Shown: in pieces, positions 37,446 to 46,494 of the stretch | Layout of the letters: each line of letters opens with the position of its first letter | Position numbering within the stretch: the stretch's first letter is position 1 | DNA from: Variovorax paradoxus | GTDB lineage: Bacteria > Pseudomonadota > Gammaproteobacteria > Burkholderiales > Burkholderiaceae_C | Direction of reading: 5' to 3' | DNA length: 64,000 nucleotides | Assembly: GCF_009498455.1 (NCBI RefSeq) | Contig: NZ_CP045644.1 | Location: 6,761,001-6,825,000, forward strand | Program-made: the position numbers and the translations under genes | The notes under the pieces: model-generated | What the model saw: the letters and a program-made list of their open reading frames with translations, nothing else | Database searches by the model: none | What the model was told of the DNA's origin: nothing

Positions 37446-38483
37446 ATGTCGCCACGGCCCACCGCTCACAGACCCACGCTGCGTCGCGCCACGCACACGC
37501 TGTGCGCGGCCCTGGCGCTGATTGCAGCACCCACCTTCGCATCGGCCGCCGTCGGCTGCCTTGCCACGGCCTCGCACATTCCGCCACCGCCTCGCGCCCT
37601 CGCGATGGCGGCGCTGGCCCGGCACGAGCACACCGCCTTCGGCAGCCAGACCATGGACGCCGAAGGCCGGCTCACCGAGTCCGGCTATTCGGAAGCGGAA
37701 GACACGCGCTATCCCGCCGGCGCGCTGCCCGCATGGCAACGCGTGCTGCGCTACTGGCGCGCGGTCGATCCGTCGAACGAGCGGCTGCCGTCTCTCGTGC
37801 GCTTCGGCGCCGTGCGCGCAGCCGACCGCGCGCTGCTGACCGAGGCGTTGAACCAGGCGAGCACGGCGCGCCTGCAAGGCCTGGGCGTCGGCCCCGACCA
37901 GGGGCTGGATTCGTCGGACCAGCGCGCCATCGAAACAGCCCTGCAACGCGTCGCGGTGATCGACACACCCTGGTCCGCCGCGTTCATCAGCTGGGTCGCG
38001 CGCGAGGCCGGGCTCGGCGCGGACGAGTTCGTCTTTTCCGAGGCCCACGTCGACTACGCGGGCGCCGCATGGCAGGCCGGCATCGACGAGGCCGCGGGCC
38101 GCGCGACACCGCAGGCCCTGCGCGCCTGCGACCTGATGCGCACGTCGCCGCGTCCGGGCGACCTGGTCTGCCACGCACGTGGCGCGCGCGGTGCGTCGCT
38201 CGACCGTTTCGCAAAGATCGGCGAGCTGCTCGCCGGTCGCCCCACGGGCGGCGCCGCATTGCCGATGCACTGCGATGTGGTGGTGAACGTGGACGATGCG
38301 GGCTTCGACGCCGTCGGCGGCAACGTGCTGCAGTCGGTCACGCTGCGGCGCCTGGCCTTCGCACCCGGCACGCGACTGCTGGACCCGAGCTACCTGCCCG
38401 AAGGCTGCACGACGGGCAGCGCGGCGTGCGTCGATCGCCACATGAGCCGGCAGCCGTGGTCGCTGCTGCTGCAGTGGCGTTGA
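37446..38483 (+). CDS. DUF2272-domain exported protein
   Basis: A 345-aa protein with a signal peptide (residues 1-35, ending TFASAA). The DUF2272 core is recognisable in DTPWSAAFISWVAREAGLG near residue 180 and in CDLMRTSPRPGDLVCHAR near residue 230. This resembles NlpC/P60- or CHAP-like cysteine hydrolases, although the catalytic set is not certain. It starts 90 bases after the divergent hydrolase gene. A cell-wall role is plausible but unproven. Confidence 0.78.
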   Translation: MSPRPTAHRPTLRRATHTLCAALALIAAPTFASAAVGCLATASHIPPPPRALAMAALARHEHTAFGSQTMDAEGRLTESGYSEAEDTRYPAGALPAWQRVLRYWRAVDPSNERLPSLVRFGAVRAADRALLTEALNQASTARLQGLGVGPDQGLDSSDQRAIETALQRVAVIDTPWSAAFISWVAREAGLGADEFVFSEAHVDYAGAAWQAGIDEAAGRATPQALRACDLMRTSPRPGDLVCHARGARGASLDRFAKIGELLAGRPTGGAALPMHCDVVVNVDDAGFDAVGGNVLQSVTLRRLAFAPGTRLLDPSYLPEGCTTGSAACVDRHMSRQPWSLLLQWR

Positions 38484-38507
38484 GAGAGCGCAACGCGCCC
38501 CAACGGG

Positions 38508-38762
38508 TCAGTCGCGGTAGTACACCTCGACAGCGCCCTTGAGCTTGATCAGCAGCGGATAGCCCTTGCGGTCCAGGGTGCGGCCGGCGGGCACCTTGAT
38601 CCAGCCTTCGCTGATGCAGTATTCCTCGACGTCCAGGCGGTCCTTGCCGTTGAAGCGGATGCCGATGGGGTGCTCGAAAATGGCGGGAATGTGGTGCGGA
38701 CTGCGCGGATCGGTCGACAGGTGATCGGGCAATGCGGGCTTGGAGGTGGCTTCGTCGGTCAT
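38508..38762 (-). CDS. DUF3297-family small protein
   Basis: An 84-aa cytoplasmic protein with the highly conserved DUF3297 pattern: LPDHLSTDPRSPHH, GIRFNGKDRLDVEEYCISEG, and the C-terminal LLIKLKGAVEVYY. It is short, with no membrane segment. The function of the family is unknown; the high conservation suggests a core role such as metal or nucleic-acid binding, which is a guess. The start at 38762 matches family N-termini. Confidence 0.85.
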   Translation of the reverse strand: MTDEATSKPALPDHLSTDPRSPHHIPAIFEHPIGIRFNGKDRLDVEEYCISEGWIKVPAGRTLDRKGYPLLIKLKGAVEVYYRD

Positions 38763-38826
38763 GGCAAACGGGTTTCTGAATCGACCCGAATGATAGAACC
38801 TGCCGCCCTGCCCGCCCCGAGTGCTT

Positions 38827-39291
38827 CTAGCGGCGCTTCTTCCACGCCTTGGGCGGTGGCTTCGGCCCGAAGCCCAGCGCGGCCCGTGCGAGCGCGTCGG
38901 CCTCGGCATTGCGGTGGCGCGGAATCCATTGCACGTGCGCCTCGTCGAAGCCCTGCAGCAGTGCGCGCGCCTCGTCGAACAGCGGCGCCATGCGCACGAT
39001 GGGCCGCACATCGGCACCGCCACTCAACTGCTCGACCAGCGTGCTGTTGTCGCTGTAGGCCTGCACGGCCGTGGCGCCGCGTGCCTGCAACTCGCGCAGC
39101 GCAAGCGTGAGCGCCCGCAGTTCGGCCTCGTTGTTGCAGCCCGTGGTGTGCGTGGCCTGCGAGAAGGTGTGGCGCGTGCCGTCGGGCTGCGTGATGACGA
39201 CGCCAATGCCCATGCGACCGGGGTTCGGCATGGCGCTGCCGTCGCAGTGGACGACCCACGGAAGAAGGCGCTCCGGCGCGGCAACAGTCAT
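38827..39291 (-). CDS. RNase H-like protein
   Basis: A 154-aa RNase H fold protein. The catalytic carboxylates are visible: CDGSAMPNPG (Asp), NNEAELRAL (Glu), AYSDNSTLVEQL (Asp) and RNAEADALAR (Asp). It should hydrolyse RNA in RNA/DNA hybrids. The lengthening in the middle and basic C-terminus (KAWKKRR) differ from E. coli RNase HI, so it may be a second, specialised copy rather than RnhA. It lies between DUF3297 and DUF4124 genes on the same strand. Confidence 0.87.
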   Translation of the reverse strand: MTVAAPERLLPWVVHCDGSAMPNPGRMGIGVVITQPDGTRHTFSQATHTTGCNNEAELRALTLALRELQARGATAVQAYSDNSTLVEQLSGGADVRPIVRMAPLFDEARALLQGFDEAHVQWIPRHRNAEADALARAALGFGPKPPPKAWKKRR

Positions 39292-39339
39292 GAAGAAAAA
39301 GAAGGAAGCGAAGGAAGCGAAGGAAAGCGGCGAACGCGC

Positions 39340-39807
39340 TCAGCAGTTGTTGCGCTTGATGCCCGCGAGATTGCACGGCCGCTGGCCGGGCGGTGGACCG
39401 GGGTCGCGCGAAGGACGCGGTGGCCGGTGATAGCCGGGGCGCGGTGCGCCGTAGTACGGATCGCCGCCCCAGATGTAGGTCGGCCCCGGATCGACCGCAG
39501 GCGCCTCGCCCACCGGGTAGCGCGGAATGATCGCCGGGCCCGAAGGCGCGGGCGGCGGCGGCGATGCGGACGGCGCCGCGTAGGCGGGTCGGCGAGGCTC
39601 GGCCTCTTCGCCGGGCGCGCGCGCCGGTGCCGGCGGCGGCTCGTCGATCCGCAACTGCCGCGACTGCCGGGTGCCCGACGGGCAGGCGCCGTCGGTGTAG
39701 ACGATGCGGCCGTCGGCATCGGTGCAGCGCACCACCTCCGCCTGCACGGCCGGTGCGGCCGCGACGAGCCAGAGCAGAGAAACGAAAAGGAAAGGGGGCG
39801 AGCGCAT
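39340..39807 (-). CDS. DUF4124-domain exported protein
   Basis: A 155-aa protein with a signal peptide (residues 1-23, ending AVQA). The DUF4124 domain follows: VVRCTDADGRIVYTDGACPSG. A long Pro/Ala-rich low-complexity region and a C-terminal cysteine follow (CNLAGIKRNNC). DUF4124 is a small exported domain of unknown role, common in proteobacteria. The start at 39807 begins the signal peptide. Confidence 0.75.
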   Translation of the reverse strand: MRSPPFLFVSLLWLVAAAPAVQAEVVRCTDADGRIVYTDGACPSGTRQSRQLRIDEPPPAPARAPGEEAEPRRPAYAAPSASPPPPAPSGPAIIPRYPVGEAPAVDPGPTYIWGGDPYYGAPRPGYHRPPRPSRDPGPPPGQRPCNLAGIKRNNC

Positions 39808-39867
39808 GGAGACGCTGGTTGTAACAGTGCGCGGGCGCGCGAACAAGCGAAAGTAGAGCCGCAGCTT

Positions 39868-39897
39868 CCTGTCGCCAGGCGTTCCCTAGGCGACAGG
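39868..39897. promoter_or_regulatory. perfect inverted repeat between divergent genes
   Basis: Nine-base perfect arms (CCTGTCGCC and GGCGACAGG) flank a 12-base spacer, midway between the divergent DUF4124 and MaoC-like genes. No T-run follows, so an operator or promoter-overlapping site is more likely than a terminator. The binding protein is unknown. Confidence 0.45.
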
Positions 39898-39969
39898 CGC
39901 ACCCGGCGGACTTTGCCATCATCGTCCGTTCGATTGACGCCCGCCGCTGGACACACGGAGCCCCCACCC

Positions 39970-40920
39970 ATGACCTCGCCTTTCTCCACCACCGCCCTGG
40001 GCCTGTGCGGCCCGCTGCGCCAGCCGCGCCAGATGCTGGCCGACCAGACCTACGACGACCACAAGTCGATCCACGACGACGCCACGGCGGAAAACCTGGG
40101 CCTGCGCGCCGGGCCGATCGAGGGACCGACGCACTTCAGCCAGTTCGACCCGCTGCTGTTCCACGTGTTCGGCCAGGCCTGGTTCGAGACCGGCTGCATC
40201 AGCGCCCATTACCAGAACATGGTGGTCGAGGGCGAATCGGTGCGCGCCTTTGTCGACCTGCCCGCGCCCGGTGCCACCTTCGTGCGCCTGCGCGCCGAGA
40301 AGGCCGACGGCACGCCGGTGCTGACCGGCACCGCGTCGGTGGGCGATGCATCGCAGCATCCGCACGAGCTGCCCCAGCGCATCGCCAAACTGCGCCCAGC
40401 CCAGGGCCTGGTCATCAACCGCGACCTGCGCGTGGGCCAGCGCGGCGCCGTCGTCGAGAAGATCCGCATGGGCTTCGACCAGCACATGGGCGACCACTAC
40501 CCCTTCACCCTCGCCGACAAGCTCAAGGCCATCACCGAGCCCTGCGACTGGTACACGCCCGAAGGCGGCCAGCGCTCGCCGTGGGGCCGCGCGATCATTC
40601 CGACCGAGATGATCAGCGTGCTGCTCGGTTCCACCAGCGCCGAGGCCCAACTGAGCGGCCGCAAGCCCGCCGTGGGCCTGTTCGCCGGACAGGAGATTCG
40701 CCTCGTCAAGGGCCCGCTCTTCGTCGACCAGGACTACGAACTGGAGCGCGAGATCATCGCGCTGAGCGAAAGCGCGCGCACCGAGTCCGTGTGGATACGC
40801 ACCCAGGTGTACGAAATGCCGTCGCGCACGCTCGTGGCCGAGATGATCCTCAATGGCGCGACGATGAAGGCGTCGTATCCGAACTACGAAGCCGAAGCCA
40901 AGGAACTCGGTCTGGCCTGA
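39970..40920 (+). CDS. MaoC-like hotdog-fold hypothetical protein
   Basis: A 316-aa cytoplasmic protein. The N-terminal half includes AGPIEGPTHFSQFDPLLF, resembling the hydratase loop of MaoC-like hotdog proteins, but catalytic His/Asp placement is not canonical. A second similar half is suggested by the sequence after residue 190. It might act on a CoA-linked or hydrophobic substrate. The name rests on fold resemblance only; the family looks conserved but is not characterised. It is divergent from the DUF4124 gene. Confidence 0.6.
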   Translation: MTSPFSTTALGLCGPLRQPRQMLADQTYDDHKSIHDDATAENLGLRAGPIEGPTHFSQFDPLLFHVFGQAWFETGCISAHYQNMVVEGESVRAFVDLPAPGATFVRLRAEKADGTPVLTGTASVGDASQHPHELPQRIAKLRPAQGLVINRDLRVGQRGAVVEKIRMGFDQHMGDHYPFTLADKLKAITEPCDWYTPEGGQRSPWGRAIIPTEMISVLLGSTSAEAQLSGRKPAVGLFAGQEIRLVKGPLFVDQDYELEREIIALSESARTESVWIRTQVYEMPSRTLVAEMILNGATMKASYPNYEAEAKELGLA

Positions 40921-40922
40921 GC

Positions 40923-40946
40923 GCGTGACCGCGTGACCGCGTGACC
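40923..40946. repeat. three tandem copies of an eight-base unit
   Basis: The unit GCGTGACC is repeated three times just after the stop of the MaoC-like gene. The unit length is not a multiple of three, so copy-number change would not matter for a coding frame here. Confidence 0.8.
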
Positions 40947-40997
40947 GCGGTATTGGCCCCGATTCATCGGGGCAGAATCCGATCTTTTGGGTGCCGT

Positions 40998-41486
40998 ATG
41001 CCAGCTGTACTTGAAGGAGGTTGCCTCTGCGGCAAGGTCAGATTCCGTACGACCCAGCCGCCGCTGCGCACGTTCGCCTGCCATTGCACGTTCTGCCAGC
41101 GCATGACCGGCACGTCCTTCTACGCCGAGTCGCTCTTTCCGATGGACGCCGTGCAGTTCAACGAGGGCGAGCTTCGGCAGTACGAACATCGCTCGGACGG
41201 CAGCCACAAGAAAGTCTTCGTCCACTTTTGTCCCTCGTGCGGCACGACGATGGGCCTGACCTTCGAACGCTGGCCCGAGGTCCGCGCCATCTCGCGCGGG
41301 TGCTACGACGATCCGAACGCGGTCGAACTCACGAGCCACATCTGGACACGTTCTGCGCAAAGCGGCGTGGCCTTGCCGGCCGATGTCGACTGCTTTGCCA
41401 GGGCGCGCGCCACGGCCGATGGCGTGCCGGAAGTGGCCTTGAGGTACGACGCACCGGCCCTGGCTCGGCAGGACGACGGGGCCTGA
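40998..41486 (+). CDS. GFA-family (glutathione-dependent formaldehyde-activating) protein
   Basis: A 162-aa zinc-binding protein of the GFA/CENP-V fold. The cysteine set is visible: GGCLCGKV (residues 8-11 area), CHCTFCQRMTG and CPSCGTT. Relatives bind zinc and some react with the formaldehyde-glutathione adduct, but many have unknown roles, so only the family is claimed. The start at 40998 begins the first conserved segment. It follows the tandem repeat and precedes a small membrane-protein gene read oppositely. Confidence 0.88.
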   Translation: MPAVLEGGCLCGKVRFRTTQPPLRTFACHCTFCQRMTGTSFYAESLFPMDAVQFNEGELRQYEHRSDGSHKKVFVHFCPSCGTTMGLTFERWPEVRAISRGCYDDPNAVELTSHIWTRSAQSGVALPADVDCFARARATADGVPEVALRYDAPALARQDDGA

Positions 41487-41505
41487 ACCTTGGCGTCAGC
41501 GGCCC

Positions 41506-41775
41506 TCAGCCGCGATGGGCTCGGCGACGGCGAAGCGCCACGGCCAGGCAGAAGACAGAGACGCACGTCAGCAGGCCCGCGAGCACCGACCACGCGGCGC
41601 CGGCCCCGATGAGATTGGCGCCGTCAGCCGCAACGCAACTCGATGCGGCCGCCTCGATGCAATCCCTGTGCTTGTAGTAACGCTCGTAGAACGCCCACCA
41701 GAAGAAGCCCGCCGCCGCGGCGAATGCAACGCAGAGGATGGCGGGCCGGGTGATGGAAAGGGGCGTTGTGGTCAT
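41506..41775 (-). CDS. small hypothetical membrane protein
   Basis: An 89-aa protein with two hydrophobic helices (residues 11-30 and 53-80). The loop between them holds two cysteines (KHRDCIEAAASSCVAADG), which could form a disulfide, and a basic tail (RRRRAHRG) points to the cytoplasm. No family is recognised and no strong ribosome-binding site is seen. Its stop is 20 bases from the convergent GFA gene. Confidence 0.5.
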   Translation of the reverse strand: MTTTPLSITRPAILCVAFAAAAGFFWWAFYERYYKHRDCIEAAASSCVAADGANLIGAGAAWSVLAGLLTCVSVFCLAVALRRRRAHRG

Positions 41776-41829
41776 GGCGTCGAGCTGCGATCTCGCATCG
41801 CATCGGAGGCTGGGGCAATCATCACGCGA

Positions 41830-42729
41830 TCACCCACCGCTCGCGGCGTTCCAGAACGCATTCGCGGCCTTCCCCAAAAGCTCGCTGTCGCGATAGAGCC
41901 TTACTTCCAGCGGCACTTCCCACGCGTGGTCCGCCGCGGCAACCAGCCGTCCCTGGTTCATATCGTCGTCCACCAGCGTCTGCGGCAACCACGCGATGCC
42001 CCTGCCGTCCAGCACCATCGTTCGAAGCACAGAGGCGAGATGCGCCGTGAAGACGGCCTGCGCGGGAACCGACTCCAGCCTTCGGCCGATCACGGCGCGC
42101 ATGATGCGTCCCAGCCCTGATTCTTCCGAGTACTGGAGCATCGGAACTGCGGCGTCGCCCCGCCGCGCGAGCTGATGACGCGCGTGGCCCTCCCCGTCCG
42201 GCGCCGACACCGGAATCAGTAGATCCTCGCCGATGCGGGTCGACCTGTACGGCTCCGCGTCCAGCGCCCCTTGCGCCTTGCTGTGCGCGTGGCTCAGCAC
42301 AAACTGGACCTTGCTTTGCAGCATCAGTGCTTCGCAACGCTGAAGCACGTCCGACATCAGCTGCACCGGCCCGAGCGTCGTGTTCGATTCGAGGCTTCGC
42401 AGCCATCGCGGTAAAAAAGTGAACGAGAGCGCGTGCGTGGACGCGATGCGCAAGGTGACAGAACTGGCCTCGGCCACCTTCCTGGCGTCGCCCGGCACCC
42501 GCGCGACGCGGGCGATCAATTCCTGCGCCACGCCGGTGAACCATTCGCCGGCCTCGGTCAGCTGGGCGGGTTGCGAACGCCGGTCGAAAAGCTCGGCGCC
42601 GATCCACTCCTCCAGGGCACGAATGCGCCGGCTGAATGCGGGCTGGGAACTGTGGCGGTCCTGCGCGGCGCGCGAAAAGTTTCCCGTGGCAGCCAGGGCC
42701 ATGAAGTCTTCAAGCCAGATCAGATTCAT
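41830..42729 (-). CDS. LysR-family regulator, probably of the tartrate genes
   Basis: A 299-aa LysR protein with an N-terminal helix-turn-helix (FMALAATGNFSRAAQDRHSSQ) and an effector domain. It is divergent from the D(-)-tartrate dehydratase gene, with 105 bases between the two starts. This is the standard place for a pathway-specific LysR regulator, so it likely controls the dehydratase and Bug-protein genes. Effector identity (tartrate) is inferred from context. Confidence 0.85.
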   Translation of the reverse strand: MNLIWLEDFMALAATGNFSRAAQDRHSSQPAFSRRIRALEEWIGAELFDRRSQPAQLTEAGEWFTGVAQELIARVARVPGDARKVAEASSVTLRIASTHALSFTFLPRWLRSLESNTTLGPVQLMSDVLQRCEALMLQSKVQFVLSHAHSKAQGALDAEPYRSTRIGEDLLIPVSAPDGEGHARHQLARRGDAAVPMLQYSEESGLGRIMRAVIGRRLESVPAQAVFTAHLASVLRTMVLDGRGIAWLPQTLVDDDMNQGRLVAAADHAWEVPLEVRLYRDSELLGKAANAFWNAASGG

Positions 42730-42834
42730 GTGCGGTTCGTCCAGTGCATGAAAGCAGCGAAAAGGAGCATTGGCCCAAACATCCGGTACGGCGGACCATG
42801 GCGGCTCTCAATCAGAAGTTCCCTGGAGCCCGTC

Positions 42835-44001
42835 ATGAAGATCGTCGAAATCCGCGAGAAAACCATTCCCATCAGTTCGCCCATCCGCAACGCCTACATC
42901 GACTTTAGCAAGATGACGCTGAGCCTTGTCGCGGTGATCACCGACGTGATCCAGGGCGGCAAGCCGGTGGTCGGCTACGGCTTCAATTCGAACGGCCGCT
43001 ACGGCCAGGGCAAGCTGATGCGCGAGCGGTTCATTCCGCGCATCCTCGAAGCCGCCCCGTCGTCGCTCGTCGACGACACGGGCGACAACCTCGACCCGCA
43101 CAAGATCTGGAACACCATGTTCACCAACGAGAAGCCCGGCGGCCATGGTGAACGCTCCGTGGCGATCGGCACCATCGACATGGCGGTGTGGGACGCCGTG
43201 GCCAAGATCGAAGGCAAGCCCCTCTTCCAGCTGCTGGCCGACCGCTACGGCGACGGCAAGCCGAATCGCAAGATTTTTGTCTACGCGGCGGGCGGTTACT
43301 ACTACCCCGGGCAGGACCACCGGAAGCTGCAGGACGAGATGCGCAGCTACATCGACCGCGGCTACACGGTCGTCAAGAAGAAGATCGGCGGTGCCTCGCT
43401 CGACGAAGACCTTCGCCGCATCGACTCGATCATGGAAGTGCTGCAGGACGGCCAGAAACTGTGCGTGGACGCGAACGGGCGCTTCGACCTGGAGACCGCC
43501 ATCGCCTACGCCAAGGCGCTGTCGCAATACGACCTGTTCTGGTACGAGGAGCCGGGCGACCCGCTTGACTTCGAACTCCAGGCGGCGCTGCGCAACTTCT
43601 ACAAGAACCCGATGGCCACGGGCGAAGATCTTTTCTCGATGCAGGATGCGCGCAACCTCATCCGCTACGGCGGCATGCGCCCCGACCGCGACTGGCTGCA
43701 GTTCGATTGCGCGCTGAGCTACGGCCTCGTGGAATACCTGCGCACGCTCGACATGCTCAAGGAGCACGGCTGGTCCGCCAGCCGCTGCATTCCCCATGGC
43801 GGCCACCAGATGTCATTGAACATCGCCGCGGGGCTCGGGCTAGGCGGCAACGAGTCCTACCCCGACCTGTTCCAGCCGTTCGGCGGTTTCCCCGATGGCG
43901 TGAAGGTGGAGAACAGCCATGTGACGCTGCCCGACCTGCCCGGCATCGGCTTCGAAGGCAAGGCCGACCTGTACCGCGAGATGCAGGCGCTGTCGGCCTG
44001 A
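42835..44001 (+). CDS. tarD: D(-)-tartrate dehydratase (enolase superfamily)
   Basis: A 388-aa mandelate racemase-type enzyme that should dehydrate D(-)-tartrate to oxaloacetate. The residues known for Bradyrhizobium TarD appear with a constant offset of one: catalytic Lys 183 (VKKKIGG), metal ligands Asp 212 (VDANGR), Glu 238 (YEEPGD) and Glu 264 (ATGEDLF), and catalytic His 321 (PHGGHQMS). Long stretches (SSPIRNAYIDF, GYGFNSNGRYGQG) match TarD as I recall it. The ATG at 42835 follows TGGAG. A Bug-type binding-protein gene lies 30 bases downstream. Confidence 0.92.
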   Translation: MKIVEIREKTIPISSPIRNAYIDFSKMTLSLVAVITDVIQGGKPVVGYGFNSNGRYGQGKLMRERFIPRILEAAPSSLVDDTGDNLDPHKIWNTMFTNEKPGGHGERSVAIGTIDMAVWDAVAKIEGKPLFQLLADRYGDGKPNRKIFVYAAGGYYYPGQDHRKLQDEMRSYIDRGYTVVKKKIGGASLDEDLRRIDSIMEVLQDGQKLCVDANGRFDLETAIAYAKALSQYDLFWYEEPGDPLDFELQAALRNFYKNPMATGEDLFSMQDARNLIRYGGMRPDRDWLQFDCALSYGLVEYLRTLDMLKEHGWSASRCIPHGGHQMSLNIAAGLGLGGNESYPDLFQPFGGFPDGVKVENSHVTLPDLPGIGFEGKADLYREMQALSA

Positions 44002-44031
44002 CGTTCGCAAAAAACCCAAGGAGACAAGACC

Positions 44032-45021
44032 ATGACGCGATACAGATTCCACCTTTGGCGCTGCGGCGCCGGCCTCGCCGCGCTCGGATTCGCTTCGCTG
44101 GCATGCGCCGAATTTCCGGACAAACCCGTCACGCTGGTCGTGCCCTTTTCTGCCGGCGGTCCCAGCGACAAGATCGCCCGGGACCTGGCCGAGGCGCTTC
44201 GCAAGCCGCTGGGCCAGACCGTCATCATCGAAAACGCCGCCGGCGCGGGCGGCACGGTGGGCTCGGCCAAAGTGGCGCGCGCCGCACCGGACGGCTACAC
44301 GCTGCTGGTGCATCACATCGGCATGGCCACCGCGCCGGCCCTGTACCGCAAGCTCAGCTATAAGGTGCCGGACGATTTCGAAACCCTGGGTGTCATCAAC
44401 GAAGCGCCTTCGGTGCTGATCGGCAAGCCGAGCCTCGCTGCCGGCAACTTCGCCGAGCTGCGCCAGTGGATCGCGTCGAACGGCGGCAAGGTGAACCTCG
44501 CCAACGCCGGGCTCGGTTCCGCGTCGCACCTGTGCGGCCTGATGCTCCAGGGCGCGCTGAAGACGAGCATGACGCCCGTGCCCTACAAAGGCACCGCGCC
44601 GGCAATGACCGACCTCATCGGCGGCCAGGTCGACGTGATGTGCGAACAGGCGACCAACGCGGTGCCGCAGATCGAAGGCAGGAAGGTCAAGGTCTACGGC
44701 ATCACCAGCTTGCAGCGGCTACCGCTCGCCGCGCTGAAGGACACGCCGACCTTGTCGGAAGCCGGACTGAAGGACTTCAACGTCCAGGTCTGGCACGGCG
44801 TGTACGCGCCGCGCGGCACGCCTGCCGCGGTGCTCGCCAAGCTCAACGCCGCACTGCGCACCGCGTTGAAAGACCCGGACCTGATCAAGCGGGAAGAGGC
44901 GCTCGGCCTCGCCGTCGTCAGTGACGACCGGCTCGACCCTGCCGGCCACAGGAAATACCTTGAAGCCGAAAAGGCCCGGTGGTCGAAGGTGATCAAGGAC
45001 GCTGGCGAATACGCCGACTGA
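44032..45021 (+). CDS. tripartite tricarboxylate transporter substrate-binding protein (Bug family)
   Basis: A 329-aa periplasmic protein with a signal peptide ending near ASLACAE. The Bug-family markers are PDKPVTLVVPFSAGGPSDKIAR, VIIENAAGAGGTVGSAKVARAAPDGYT and the ligand-loop region NAGLGSASHL. Bug proteins bind carboxylates and amides; tarD 30 bases upstream makes tartrate or a related acid likely. No membrane subunits (TctA/TctB) are adjacent, which is common for this family. Confidence 0.9.
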   Translation: MTRYRFHLWRCGAGLAALGFASLACAEFPDKPVTLVVPFSAGGPSDKIARDLAEALRKPLGQTVIIENAAGAGGTVGSAKVARAAPDGYTLLVHHIGMATAPALYRKLSYKVPDDFETLGVINEAPSVLIGKPSLAAGNFAELRQWIASNGGKVNLANAGLGSASHLCGLMLQGALKTSMTPVPYKGTAPAMTDLIGGQVDVMCEQATNAVPQIEGRKVKVYGITSLQRLPLAALKDTPTLSEAGLKDFNVQVWHGVYAPRGTPAAVLAKLNAALRTALKDPDLIKREEALGLAVVSDDRLDPAGHRKYLEAEKARWSKVIKDAGEYAD

Positions 45022-45067
45022 TGCGGCAAGGGCCGGCGGGCGGCACTCCCTCGCCGGTCCGCGCACG

Positions 45068-45441
45068 TCAGCGTTCAGGCACGGGCCGCTTCTTCTGCGC
45101 GGACCTCGGCGCCTCGCTGCGCGCCAGCCACAGTCCGCTCGCCACGATCAACGCGCCGCCGCCCAGCGTCCATGCATCGGGCGCGGCCCGCCAGAACACC
45201 CAGTCCAGCACCAGCGCCCACGCGAGGGCGCTGTATTCGAAGGGCGCGATGGCAGCGGCCTTCCCGTGGCGGAAAGCCTCGGCAATCGCCAGCTGGCCCA
45301 GAAAGCCGCTGATGGCCAGCCCGGCGAGCAACCCCATGTGCTCGGCCTTCAAGGGCATCCATTGCGGCACCGACAGCAGGCGAAGAAGGCGCATGCCAAC
45401 AGCATCGCAGCGATGCCGCGCAGGGTTCCGGTCGATTGCAT
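45068..45441 (-). pseudogene. EamA/DMT-family permease remnant with internal deletion
   Basis: Two pieces of one transporter are joined. Reading the minus strand from the ATG at 45441, about 22 residues give a typical DMT start (LRGIAAMLLACAFFA). The frame then runs into unrelated residues. From about 45390 another frame gives the normal DMT C-terminus: GLLAGLAISGFLGQLAIAEA, APFEYSALAWAL and a final helix near GGGALIVASG. Roughly 180 codons between are absent and the frame changes, so the permease is not functional. An ATG near the junction could still make the short C-terminal part. Confidence 0.75.
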
Positions 45442-45546
45442 GGTCAGGTGGTTGTCTCGCGGCAGTGACCGGAGTCAGGGGACTTGTTCTTGACCGCCGA
45501 GCATAGGCGCGGCGAACGTCGGGTCGTGTCCCCCTCTGCCGGCCCG

Positions 45547-46490
45547 CTACCGGCACTCGTTCCAGTACCCGTCCGGATTCGCCTCCAGCGGCGTGGCGAT
45601 CCGCTTGAGCGACGTGCGGCCCTGCGCGTCCTTCGCGACAACGAAGACGTGCCCGTCCTGCACCGGGAAACCGTTGCGCAGGAACTTGAAGCCACTGCGC
45701 ACCGACGAAAAGTCGGCCTCGTTGAGTGCGTTGCGCAAGGCACCGCGATCGGCGACCGAGCCCTTGGTCTCCTTCAACGCACGGTCGATCAGGAGCGCCG
45801 CGTCGAAACCTTGCGCGGCGTACTGCGAGGGGATGCGACCGTGCTTCTTTTCAAAAGCGGCAACGAACGCCTTGCTCGTCGGGCTCGGCAGGTCGGGGCC
45901 CCAGACCGCGCCGGTCAGCACATGGAGCGCGGCATCCTTGAGCAGCGGCAGCGTCGTGCCATCGACCGTGCCGACCGTCAACAAGGGCAACTTGCTCAGC
46001 AGACCCGAGCGGTTCATCTGCTGGATGAAGTTCACGCCCATGTCGCCCGGCAGGAAGGCGACCACCGCGTCGGGCGCGACGCGCTTGATCTGCGCCAGCG
46101 CTGCCGCGTAGTCGGTCTGCTCGGGTTTGACGTAGATTTCGCTGACCACCTCGCCCGAGTAGTAGCGCTTGAAGCCCCGCAGCTGGTCCTTGCCCGACGC
46201 GTTGTCGGGCGCCACGAACAGCGTCTTCCAGTAGCCCTTGTCGACCGCGTACCGCCCCACGATCCCGGCCTGGTACTCGTCCTGGTACGAGGCGAAGACG
46301 AATTTGTTGTTGCACTGCTTTCCGGCGATCGGAGCAGGGCCGGCATTCGAGCCGACGAACAGCACGCCCGCCCTGGCCATCGGTTTGGCGATGGCCATCA
46401 TCACGTCGGAGAAAGTCACGCCGGTGATGACGCTGAGCTTGTCGTTCTCGATGAGGCGCTGCGCGAGTTGCGCTCCGAGTTCGGAGTTGT
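45547..46490 (-). pseudogene. 5'-truncated branched-chain amino acid-type ABC binding protein (LivJ-like)
   Basis: The sequence from about 46479 downward is a good Leu/Ile/Val-type periplasmic binding protein (DKLSVITGVTFSDVMMAIAKP, GKDQLRGFKRYYSG, AYAAQGFDAALLIDRAL-like). The signal peptide and the first part of lobe 1, roughly 100 residues, are missing. The frame stays open to 46614, but those residues (Trp-, Arg- and Cys-rich) do not belong to the family. Without a signal peptide it cannot reach the periplasm. The break coincides with the left edge of a lower-GC islet. Confidence 0.78.
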
Positions 46491-46494
46491 GTAA

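Noticed and set aside
40921..40950. short tandem repeat as part of a CRISPR or phase-variable gene
   Set aside because: Three eight-base copies between genes, without spacers and outside any reading frame.
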